Source: Paenibacillus sp. S150 (GTDB lineage: Bacteria; Bacillota; Bacilli; Paenibacillales; Paenibacillaceae). From it: a stretch of 64,000 bases of DNA. Numbering within the stretch: the first letter of the stretch is position 1; each line of letters begins with the position of its first letter. The notes beneath the pieces are model-generated. The model was not told the origin of the DNA, did not search any database, and was given only the letters and a program-made list of their open reading frames with translations. Positions 1-7,279 of this stretch are shown one piece after another. The stretch is taken from assembly GCF_019352175.1 (NCBI RefSeq), contig NZ_JACBYI010000001.1, positions 585,112-649,111 on the forward strand, in the 5' to 3' direction. Position numbers and translations under genes: made by a program.

Positions 1-757
1 TCATAGCCAGCAGGTCGTCCTGAGGCATGAACGAAGTCTCAATATCGACCTGGGTGAATTCCGGCTGGCGGTCGGCGCGCAGATCCTCATCGCGGAAGCA
101 GCGCGCGATCTGGTAGTAGCGCTCAATGCCGCCGACCATCAGCAGCTGCTTGTAGATTTGCGGCGACTGCGGAAGCGCGAAGAATTCGCCTTCATGCACC
201 CGGCTCGGCACCAGGTAATCGCGTGCGCCTTCCGGGGAGCTTTTGGTGAGAATCGGTGTTTCCACATCGATAAAGCCTTCGTTGTCCAGGAAATCGCGGA
301 ATATCTTCGCCGCTTTGGAACGGAGCAGCAGTGTCTTGTACATTTCCGGGCGGCGCAAATCAAGATAGCGGTATTTCATACGCAGAGATTCATCCACCTC
401 CACACCGTCTTCAATGAAGAATGGCGGCGTTTTGGCAGCATTCAGCACTTCGATATTCGTAATCTGCACTTCAATCTCTCCGGTTGGCAGGTTGCGGTTG
501 ACGGTTTCTTCATCTCTCTTCACAACCTTACCCGTAACGGACAGCACATATTCACTGCGCACCTTGTCGGCAATCTGCAGGGCTTCACCGGAATAGTCCG
601 GGTTGAACACGATTTGCACGATACCTGTACGGTCACGCAAGTCGATGAACAGTACGCCCCCCAGGTCGCGGCGGGTCTGCACCCAGCCGTTCAATGTTAC
701 CGTCCCACCGATATGCTCCGGCGTCAATTGTCCGCAGTTATGGCTTCTACTCATCAT
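1..757 (-). CDS. aspS: Aspartyl-tRNA synthetase, N-terminal part (cut by window edge)
   Basis: Charges tRNA-Asp with aspartate in the cytoplasm. About 252 codons are present and the C-terminal part lies beyond position 1. The start of the protein shows the OB-fold anticodon-binding domain ([15 protein letters not shown], then [19 protein letters not shown]), followed by the class II catalytic entry with FIDVETPIL (motif 1) and [16 protein letters not shown], and [18 protein letters not shown] (motif 2). Two adjacent ATG codons (757 and 754) follow a GGGGTAGG ribosome binding site; I use the first. It lies 240 bp downstream of hisS on the same strand, the usual hisS-aspS operon of Bacilli, so it is probably under the same T-box. 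Confidence 0.96.
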   Translation of the reverse strand, partial: MMSRSHNCGQLTPEHIGGTVTLNGWVQTRRDLGGVLFIDLRDRTGIVQIVFNPDYSGEALQIADKVRSEYVLSVTGKVVKRDEETVNRNLPTGEIEVQITNIEVLNAAKTPPFFIEDGVEVDESLRMKYRYLDLRRPEMYKTLLLRSKAAKIFRDFLDNEGFIDVETPILTKSSPEGARDYLVPSRVHEGEFFALPQSPQIYKQLLMVGGIERYYQIARCFRDEDLRADRQPEFTQVDIETSFMPQDDLLAM

Positions 758-841
758 TCATCCTACCCCTTTATGGTTTAAATACTTAGAAGAGTGGTGA
801 TTTTGTCGTGGCCTACGGCCGATAGGGGTTTCCACTCGCTG

Positions 842-896
842 TTGTAGCCAGATTTTTTGATTTTGTATCCCGCTATAGGGGAAAATCCGGCTACAA
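842..896. repeat. Inverted repeat in the hisS-aspS gap
   Basis: Two 15-base arms (842-856 and 882-896) are complementary except at one position and enclose a loop of about 25 bases. It occupies the 240-bp gap between hisS and aspS, which holds no convincing gene. As RNA it would form a stable hairpin without a following T-run, so it does not look like a terminator. The surrounding sequence has the look of an interspersed intergenic repeat, but no second copy was found in this window. Confidence 0.6.
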
Positions 897-997
897 AGGC
901 GAACGCTATCACTGTTCCTACTCCCTGTCGGCTCTCCGGACACTTTTCACCACGCTTTTAGGTTATTGCAGATCATTCGGTTCTGCTCTTCAAAATC

Positions 998-2251
998 TCA
1001 GCCCAGCGACGATGCCAGGTCTTCCAGCTTGACAGTCCGCTGTTCGCCTGTGGCCATCGTTTTCAGTGCGATGACGCCGTTATTCAACTCGTCTTCGCCG
1101 AGAATCGCTGTAAACCGCGCCGACATCCGGTCTGCCGATTTCATTTGCGCCTTCAATTTGCGGCCGAGATAATCGCGTTCGGCAGAATAGCCCAGGCTGC
1201 GCAGGATGAACAGCTGCTTCGTAATCTCCATATCCGCCGCTTCGCCAAGAGCGACAAAATACACATCCAGCGGTTTGGCCGCTTCCAGCTCCACACCCTG
1301 ATTCTCCAGAATCAGCAGAATCCGCTCCAGGCCAATTCCGAAACCGATGCCCGGCTGGTCCGGCCCGCCGATTTCCTCCACCAGACCGTTGTAACGGCCG
1401 CCGCCGCCGACTGTATCGATAGACCCGATGCCTGCCGCTTTATATTCAAACGCAGTGTGCGTGTAATAATCGAGACCGCGTACCAGACGGGGGTTGATGC
1501 TGTACTCCACACCCATAACATCCAGGTGTGCTTTGACCTGCTCAAAATGCGCAGTGCATTCCTCGTCGAGACTGTCAAGAATGGACGGCGCACCGCCAAA
1601 CTTGTCCTGGTCCACCTTGCAGTCCAGCACACGCAGCGGATTGCGTTCCATCCGGCGCCGGCAGTCGCTGCAGAGGCTGTCTCTCATCGGCCGCAGGAAA
1701 TCCAGCAGCTTCTCCCGGTAAGCGGCACGGCTGGGCGCATTCCCTACGGAGTTCAGCTCTACCTTCACATTCTTAAGGCCCAAATCCTTATAGAACTGAT
1801 ATCCGAGTGAAACGACTTCGGCATCAATGGCCGGGTCCACCGCTCCAAAGGCCTCAATGCCAAACTGGTGGAACTGGCGGTATCTTCCCGCCTGCGGCCG
1901 CTCATAACGGAACATCGGTCCGATATAATACAGCTTGCTGACATCCGGCTCGCCGTACAGCTTGTTCTGAACATAGGCGCGCACGACACCTGCCGTTCCT
2001 TCCGGACGGAGCGCCAGATCACGGTCGCCCTTATCCTTGAAGGTATACATTTCACCTTCCACAATATCCGTTGTTTCCCCTACGCCCCGTTCGAAAAGCC
2101 CCGTATGCTCGAACATCGGCGTGCGGATCTCACGATAGTTGAAGCGCCGGCAGAGCTCTCTCGCCCTGCTCTCTACAGCCTGCCATTTCTCCGCTGCACC
2201 CGGCAGCACATCCTGCGTGCCCGTAGGTTTCTCGAATCTTTCCTTAGCCAC
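998..2251 (-). CDS. hisS: Histidyl-tRNA synthetase
   Basis: Charges tRNA-His with histidine in the cytoplasm. The 417-aa product has the normal length. Visible class II signatures are motif 2 (MFRYERPQAGRYRQFHQ), the histidine-specific LVRGLDYYTHTAFEY, a glycine-rich TVGGGGRYNGL, and motif 3 (GIGFGIGLERI). The C-terminal anticodon-binding domain begins near residue 325 (DVYFVALGE). It starts at ATG 2251 with an AGGAGGG-like site and is first in the operon with aspS. A T-box leader sits directly upstream and should couple expression to uncharged tRNA. Confidence 0.97.
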   Translation of the reverse strand: MAKERFEKPTGTQDVLPGAAEKWQAVESRARELCRRFNYREIRTPMFEHTGLFERGVGETTDIVEGEMYTFKDKGDRDLALRPEGTAGVVRAYVQNKLYGEPDVSKLYYIGPMFRYERPQAGRYRQFHQFGIEAFGAVDPAIDAEVVSLGYQFYKDLGLKNVKVELNSVGNAPSRAAYREKLLDFLRPMRDSLCSDCRRRMERNPLRVLDCKVDQDKFGGAPSILDSLDEECTAHFEQVKAHLDVMGVEYSINPRLVRGLDYYTHTAFEYKAAGIGSIDTVGGGGRYNGLVEEIGGPDQPGIGFGIGLERILLILENQGVELEAAKPLDVYFVALGEAADMEITKQLFILRSLGYSAERDYLGRKLKAQMKSADRMSARFTAILGEDELNNGVIALKTMATGEQRTVKLEDLASSLG

Positions 2252-2261
2252 AGCCTATCCC

Positions 2262-2608
2262 TCCTGAAAATAACAAAAAATCCCTCGTCCTGTTTGTTAC
2301 AAACAGGGACGAGGGATTATCATAACCAATAATTCACCCGTGGTACCACCCACATTCCGGATTCATGCAACCTGCCCTAAATCCGCTCTAAGCGGTTAAC
2401 GCCCGCCTACGCGCTCCGGCTACTGATCTGCGGCAATTATGATTGCCTGCTTTCGCCGTGCGTTCTCGGGGAAGTCATTCATCCGTTCATCAACAGAATC
2501 CTTACAGCCAGGCGGAAAGGGGGCGCTCGTCCTGCGAATGGACTTGCAGCCGGTTCAGCCGGGATTCTTCTCTGGGGTTGTGGGGTACGGATTACTTGGT
2601 CCCGTCAT
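2262..2608 (-). promoter_or_regulatory. T-box riboswitch leader of hisS-aspS
   Basis: On the minus strand the leader carries the T-box core (GGGTGGTACCACGG, top-strand positions about 2338-2352). This is followed by a strong terminator hairpin with stem CCCTCGTCC and a run of T, at about 2274-2320. The upstream part, to about 2608, is long enough for Stem I. Uncharged tRNA binding should favour the antiterminator and allow hisS-aspS transcription. I did not identify the specifier codon with confidence: histidine is expected from the first gene, aspartate is possible from the second. Confidence 0.93.
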
Positions 2609-2614
2609 CAAAAC

Positions 2615-2643
2615 ATTATAACATACCGTATATTGTTAGATTC
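2615..2643 (-). promoter_or_regulatory. Probable promoter of the hisS T-box leader
   Basis: A perfect minus-strand -10 box TATAAT lies at 2615-2620, just upstream of the T-box leader. The -35 region (about 2638-2643) is a poor match to TTGACA. Placement just before Stem I supports it. Confidence 0.55.
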
Positions 2644-2879
2644 TACTGAACCACTGCGCTAAAGTCAAGGAATGAAATGAAATCATGTCCCTCCAAGCAT
2701 TAAATTACTACAAAATCCGCCACCTTCAGCGTTATTTGAAGGCTGGCTGCATATCCAACTTTATATACCCTTCCAACTTTATACACAGCAAAAGGAATTC
2801 ATAATTTCCTAAAATGCAAGAAAGACGCCTATCGGCGTCCTATATAAGAAAGCAGCCATTTCAGTGGGGAGGAGAAGAA

Positions 2880-3262
2880 GGAGAAGAAGCATTTCGCGCT
2901 GATTTCACCGCCCTGCCGGCTTCGGGCGAATTCAAAGGTACTTCTGCCTTTGATTCCACCGTCCTGCCGGCTTCGGGCGAATTCAAAGGTACTTCTGCCT
3001 TTGATTTCACCGTCCTGCCGGCTTCGGGCGAATTCAAAGGTACTTCTGCCTTTGATTTCACCGCCCAGCCGGCTTCTAGGAGAATCAAAGGTACTTCTGC
3101 CTTTGATTCCACCGTCCTGCCGGCTTCTAGGAGAATCAAAGGTACTTCTGCCTTTGATTTCACCGCCCAGCCGGCTTCGGGCGAATTCAAAGGTACTTCT
3201 GCCTTTGATTTCACCGTCCTGCCGGCTTCGGGCGAATTCAAAGGTACTTCTGCCTTTGATTC
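2880..3262. repeat. Tandem array of 51-bp units (seven copies)
   Basis: The landmark GCCGGCTTC recurs at 2915, 2966, 3017, 3068, 3119, 3170 and 3221, exactly 51 bp apart, inside a 1.6-kb gap (2252-3907) without a convincing gene. Each unit contains two inverted repeats: a short one (TTCGGGCGAA, or TTCTAGGAGAA in units 4 and 5) and a longer one whose arms are GAATCAAAGG and CCTTTGATTC in those variant units. Because 51 is divisible by three, several frames stay open on both strands and simulate repetitive proteins. I see no ribosome binding site or other coding sign, so I treat the array as non-coding. Confidence 0.85.
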
Positions 3263-3370
3263 CCTTTACCTGCCCGCTGCGGCCAACGCAATCGCGCAGT
3301 TTGCTTGGCCGCAGTCCCGATCCATTCTTTACAGCGCAGCCGTGAAATAACGGATAAGCTTCGCTTACCC

Positions 3371-3483
3371 CAAAACCTATAAATTTTTATCTTTCAAGCA
3401 GAAACGGCTACGCCGTCCTTATGAGGGACGGGGTGTTTCAGCAAGAAATAGAAGGATCATTTAGTGTGCCAAGCATATAAATT
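3371..3483. repeat. Interspersed hairpin repeat, copy 1
   Basis: This stretch shares the pattern AAACGGCTACGCCGTCC, then a TTTCAGC segment and an ending near CATATAAATTC, with the copies at 5306-5435 and 22299-22415. A shortened copy occurs near 3807-3838 and the opening also recurs near 29454. All copies lie between genes. Function unknown. Confidence 0.65.
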
Positions 3484-3560
3484 CTGCCCTGTAATCACGC
3501 GGCCGCAGCGATATTTCATTTCTCAGCGGTGCCGCGCAGCGGCATGGGTGTCTTATATTT

Positions 3561-3595
3561 CAAAAAAAATGACCTGCAGCCGATTGCTGCAGGTC
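3561..3595 (-). terminator. Intrinsic terminator, minus strand
   Basis: A perfect 10-bp stem (GACCTGCAGC at 3571-3580 and GCTGCAGGTC at 3586-3595) has a 5-base loop and is followed on the minus strand by eight T. The nearest upstream minus-strand gene ends at 3908, so it may terminate that transcript or a short unannotated RNA starting near a TATAAT box at about 3630. Confidence 0.7.
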
Positions 3596-3907
3596 CATCA
3601 TCATATATTATAAAAAAGGGGGTCATGCTTCTATTATAAACACGCTATATTAAGGAATCATGAATGAAATATTACGGTTGCATTACAGAAAAGAAAGCGT
3701 TTTATTTATCCGGACATCCCCTGATCCTCTTACCCACAAATTACTTTACACTACAACATTATTCTCTGTCCAGGGATTTAGTACAATTTTTGATATTTTA
3801 ACAAACAAGCAGAAACGGCTTTGCCGCCCTTTTCAAATCGAATAAGCCCCGGCCGCCTTTTAAGGGCAGCCAGGGCTTACTTTTAAACGGCCGGCAGGAA
3901 TTCATTC

Positions 3908-4354
3908 TCAATCTTCAAAAATCTCCACAAAGGCGCGTTTGCCGCGCAGCACCTCTATGACCTCATTGTGCTTCTCTTCAGAAACTTTAAGGTCCATAAC
4001 ATAATGCAGATTTCCCAAATCACGGTCATCGACATCTTTTTCACTGCGCACATCTCCGGCACTGCGGGCATCTGTGTCGTCGTCCGGATCATCGTCCACC
4101 CGTATGCCCGGCACAATAGCCGCCCCTGAAAGTGAGCCCGATGCTCCCGCAACCCCAAAAGCGCCGCCTGCCATCGCTGAATTGTTGTAAGGCACCAGCG
4201 GCAGCAGGATATTGCGGCTGCGATGGTCCCCTTTGTCCAGTGGATCTGTCAATGCGGATACTTCAAGGCCTTCCACTCCGTAAGGTATCAATGCCGTCTT
4301 CGCACCTTCTGCTTCATCTTCGGTTCTGAAATACGCCTGAATTCTTTTAGTCAT
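3908..4354 (-). CDS. General stress protein 17M-like small protein
   Basis: The product of 148 aa has an N-terminal alpha/beta segment (RIQAYFRTEDEAEGAKTALI) typical of the YflT / GSP17M-like family, which sense or buffer stress through an unknown mechanism. A glycine/alanine-rich middle (about residues 60-80) and an acidic aspartate-rich linker (about 85-115) follow, then a beta-alpha-beta tail. I chose ATG 4354 because GGAGGG lies six bases upstream; a longer reading frame to 4381 would include that site. The next gene upstream on the strand is a PfpI-family protein, and both families are often stress-induced. No promoter was assigned. Confidence 0.6.
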   Translation of the reverse strand: MTKRIQAYFRTEDEAEGAKTALIPYGVEGLEVSALTDPLDKGDHRSRNILLPLVPYNNSAMAGGAFGVAGASGSLSGAAIVPGIRVDDDPDDDTDARSAGDVRSEKDVDDRDLGNLHYVMDLKVSEEKHNEVIEVLRGKRAFVEIFED

Positions 4355-4413
4355 GGTCGTTCCCTCCTCATGAATGGTCAAATCAGCAATCCTGTACAGC
4401 TGTGTTGCAAGTA

Positions 4414-4920
4414 TTACAACACCTTAAGCAGCTCACGCACAAATGCGGGCTCATCCTTGGGTGTGCGTGACGTAATGTAATTGCGGTCAAGGACAACCTC
4501 TTCATCCTTAAACTCGGCACCGGCGTTAATCACATCATCCTTCAGCGGCGGATATGAGGTTACCGTGCGGCCCTGCAGCAGATCGGCGCTGATCAGGATT
4601 TGCGGACCATGGCATATGGAAGCAATCGGTTTGCCCGCACCATCCGCTTCCTTGACGAACTTGAGAATGTCCGGGTCCCGCCGCAAATTCTCCGGCGAAG
4701 AACCTCCCGGGATGACTACAGCATCATAATCGCCAGCCTTGACCTCACTGATGGCTTTTTCCGCCGCATAAGACACGCCGCCTTTTTTGCCCAGCAAAGT
4801 CTCATTTTTCTTCAAACCGATGATCTCGGCCTGATGTCCTGCTTTTATCACTTCATCGTAAGGTACCTTCATTTCGGAATCTTCAAAACCGCTTGCAAGC
4901 AGAAAAGCTACTTTGCTCAT
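4414..4920 (-). CDS. PfpI/DJ-1 family protein (YraA-like)
   Basis: A 168-aa cytoplasmic protein of the DJ-1/PfpI superfamily, whose members act as deglycases, chaperones or proteases under stress. The family core is clear: an N-terminal FLLASGFEDSE, the glutamate-containing turn, AVVIPGGSSPENLR, and the nucleophile elbow ASICHGPQ with the expected cysteine followed by histidine. The length is normal. ATG 4920 is preferred over an in-frame ATG at 4941 because the AGGAG motif lies between them. The true substrate cannot be read from the sequence. Confidence 0.9.
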   Translation of the reverse strand: MSKVAFLLASGFEDSEMKVPYDEVIKAGHQAEIIGLKKNETLLGKKGGVSYAAEKAISEVKAGDYDAVVIPGGSSPENLRRDPDILKFVKEADGAGKPIASICHGPQILISADLLQGRTVTSYPPLKDDVINAGAEFKDEEVVLDRNYITSRTPKDEPAFVRELLKVL

Positions 4921-5314
4921 GTAGATGAACGCTCCTTTCACTATTCTGTCTTCGTCTTTCTATTACCCGCATTCACGGACTTTCTAACGACCCGGAGAAA
5001 TGAACTGGAGACACGCACAGGAAAAGGCGCGCTGTTCGGCACCTCAGGTGCGCGGCAAAAGGCTGCGGCTGTTCCCCTTTAGGATTTGAAGTTCTTTATT
5101 GTCTTCGGCAACCCTGGCCGCCGCCGCGGCTTCGGCTGAGCAGCCTGCACAATATGCAGGAATGCTTCTCCAGCACCGGGCTTTTTCTGATTGTCTCATG
5201 ACAGGACTCCCTGCTGTTCGTGAATATTCGCTCCCTTCTAGTTTATCCAGCTGAACGAGGCTCTATCCGCCAAAGCGGGACCGCACCGGTCTGCCTGCAT
5301 TTCCAAACAAGTGG

Positions 5315-5350
5315 AAACGGATATCGTCCTTATAAGGACGATATCCGTTT
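5315..5350. repeat. Perfect 36-bp palindrome
   Basis: Bases 5315-5332 are the exact reverse complement of 5333-5350, giving an 18-bp-arm palindrome with no loop. It lies in a 1.9-kb gap without genes (4921-6815) and is a variant of the interspersed hairpin repeat at 3371-3483 and 22299-22415, whose arms are imperfect. It could be a structured RNA element, a protein-binding site or a replication-generated palindrome. Confidence 0.85.
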
Positions 5351-5714
5351 CAGCGAGAAAGATAAGGCTAATTTATAGCGTGAAACATATACATTCTTGA
5401 TCTTTTAAGAACAAAATGGCTATGCCGTCCTTGACCGGGCAGCGCAGCTGTTTGTATTTCAGGTGTAAGGCTGGCTGCGGTTCCCTGGCTCTCCGGTTCC
5501 CCCGGCCGGCTGAAGCTCTTCCTCCCCGATCCCTCCAGACTTTCCTGCTCAGCCCCGGCGGCTACGCCCAAGTGGAAAAAGGAAACGTAATCCTCCCTTT
5601 TTCGCTTGCGTTAGCGGGAAAAGGGAGACTTAATCGATCCGTTTCTCTCCCTTACAGAGGAATACGCCTACATTAAGATGTACTTGAACCATTCATCCAA
5701 AGGGCAGCCATTTC

Positions 5715-5867
5715 AGTGGTAAAAAGGATAACTAAGGTAGCGCATTCGGATCCTGGAACATCCCTAGTGGGAAAAAGTACAACTAATCCAGCGCATTCGA
5801 ATTCTGATTCATTCCTAGTGGGAAAAAGTACAACTAATTCGGCTGAAATCAGCCATTTGGAGGGAGT
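5715..5867. repeat. 51-bp-period tandem repeat inside the long intergenic repeat
   Basis: The motif AGTGG(T/G)AAAAAG recurs at 5715, 5766 and 5817, exactly 51 bp apart, each time followed by AACTAA and GCGCATTC in the full units. The second long copy near 29.7 kb holds fewer units. The period equals that of the array at 2880-3262, although the unit sequences differ. Confidence 0.7.
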
Positions 5868-6414
5868 GGGCCTCTATTAAGTGTACAAAATCCCACTAAA
5901 GCCCGGTAAATCCAGAATTCCAGCCCATTAGTGTTACTTTTTACACTTCGCTTCCGTTCCCTATGAACCTCCTTGCGTTTCATCAGCGTTTTCAGGTCCG
6001 CCAGTTCAATTCATATACATTCAATTACCTTTTTGGCTCAACACCAAAATCAGCGGTTGACGATGTGAATGAAGTCCGCTGCGGGTTCAGAGGGTTCTTC
6101 CGGCCGCTGCTAAAGCCCGGTTTCCTGATTGGAATAAGACTACTGGTTGAAACCGGTCTTTAAAAGCGAATAGTATCGTTTCTCCAGGATTCCTCTGGCC
6201 CTCCCTATGTCCGCATTTAGTGCCGGCCCCTAATTTTTGATGGAGCCAGCTTTTTTCCACGATTCCTTTACCGAAGACTTTTCCGTCCATTTTAAGTGCA
6301 CTAATTCTTGCGAATTCCACTTTACTCCATTCCACTTCACGTCCCTGCCCCGGTAGCAGCCTCGGTTGGACCCGCTCTATTTCGCGCTTCCTCCTGCAAA
6401 ACATAGAACCCGCA

Positions 6415-6630
6415 GACTCTGCACGGCTCAGGAGACTCAGTACGATTCAGCAAACCCAGCAAACTCAGCAGACTCCGCACAACTCAGCAACTCTGCAGGC
6501 TCCGCACGGCTCAGCAAACTCAGCACAATTCAACAAACTCAGCACGACCCAGCAACTCAGCAGACTCCGCACGGCTCAGCAAACTCCGCACGGCTCAGCA
6601 AACTCAGCAGACTCCGCACCATTCGGCACG
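6415..6630. repeat. Degenerate 8-10-bp tandem array (GGCTCAGCAA / ACTCCGCAC)
   Basis: About 23 consecutive short units fit the pattern CT(C/G)(A/C)GCA with spacing of eight to ten bases, close to one DNA helical turn. A much shorter version (about 30026-30085) occurs in the second long intergenic repeat, so the number of units varies. No coding role is apparent. Confidence 0.75.
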
Positions 6631-6712
6631 ATTAAGACGCATTATAATTTTGCCCTAACTTCATACCTGCCTTATTCACAATTGGCGGGAAGCATAATTT
6701 CCTAAACAACAA

Positions 6713-6768
6713 AAAAAGCACCGCTCGCAAGGTTCCTTCCGGAATCTCGTACGGCACTCCTGATCAGC
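6713..6768 (-). terminator. Probable terminator of the relA-dtd transcript
   Basis: On the minus strand an interrupted hairpin with outer arms AGTGCCG and CGGTGCT (G-U pairs included) is followed by seven T. It lies about 50 bp beyond the dtd stop codon. Confidence 0.55.
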
Positions 6769-6815
6769 AGATATATTCAATTGGTCTGGCTGCCCACGCC
6801 GGGTCCCGGCTCTGT

Positions 6816-7259
6816 TCAGCCATGGCTGTCCAGCAGAAGCGTTACCGGCCCCCAGTTGGTCAGCGATACGTCCATCATCGCACCAAAAACACCGGTCTCC
6901 ACCTGAAGACCGCCTTCTCTCAGCTCCTGATTGAAATAATCATACAGCCGCTCTGCCTCGGCAGGCGCTGCCGCAGCCATAAAATTCGGCCGCCGTCCTT
7001 TGCGGCAGTCTCCATACAATGTGAACTGCGACACCGACAATATGGCTCCTCCTGTGTCGGTAACGCTGAAGTTCATTTTCCCCGCGCTGTCCTCAAAAAT
7101 TCGCAGACCGGCAATCTTTCCGGCCAAATACTTGGCGTCCTTCTCCGTGTCCCCATGGGCAAATCCGACCAGCAGCATCAGGCCTTCCCCAATCGCTCCG
7201 GCCACTGCACCCGCTACACTGACCTCTGCCTGCTTGCAGCGCTGCACAACGACTCTCAT
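6816..7259 (-). CDS. dtd: D-aminoacyl-tRNA deacylase
   Basis: Hydrolyses D-amino acids from mischarged tRNAs, a cytoplasmic proofreading step. The 147-aa product has the family length and both signatures: [15 protein letters not shown] in the middle and [12 protein letters not shown] near the C-terminus, where the Gly-Pro motif forms part of the active site. It begins with MRVVVQRC, typical of the family. It lies 20 bp downstream of relA on the same strand, the usual Bacilli arrangement, and is probably co-transcribed with it. Confidence 0.97.
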   Translation of the reverse strand: MRVVVQRCKQAEVSVAGAVAGAIGEGLMLLVGFAHGDTEKDAKYLAGKIAGLRIFEDSAGKMNFSVTDTGGAILSVSQFTLYGDCRKGRRPNFMAAAAPAEAERLYDYFNQELREGGLQVETGVFGAMMDVSLTNWGPVTLLLDSHG

Positions 7260-7279
7260 TATGCTTTCAGCTCCTTGCG

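Larger units (their letters stand above)
5402..6712. repeat. Long intergenic repeat, copy 1
   Basis: Much of this stretch matches 29453-30160 almost base for base over long runs, including the segments around GCCTACATTAAGATGTACTT, CATTAGTGTTACTTTTTACA and AAAATCAGCGGTTGACGATG. A segment of about 300 bp (roughly 6085-6390) is absent from the second copy, after which both resume with CTCCTGCAAAACATAGAACC. No coding region with a ribosome binding site is visible. Both copies end just downstream of a minus-strand gene (dtd here, bofC there), next to its terminator. Confidence 0.8.

Noticed and set aside
2880..3262. Array considered as CRISPR
   Set aside because: Units are contiguous 51-bp repeats without unique spacers and no cas gene is in the window.
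2814..3350. Open frames on both strands through the 51-bp array, giving 17-residue repeat proteins
   Set aside because: The openness follows from the unit length being divisible by three; no ribosome binding site is present and several frames are open at once.
3660..3845. 61-codon open frame in the gap before the stress-protein gene
   Set aside because: No ribosome binding site, no recognisable protein pattern, and it ends in a copy of the interspersed repeat.
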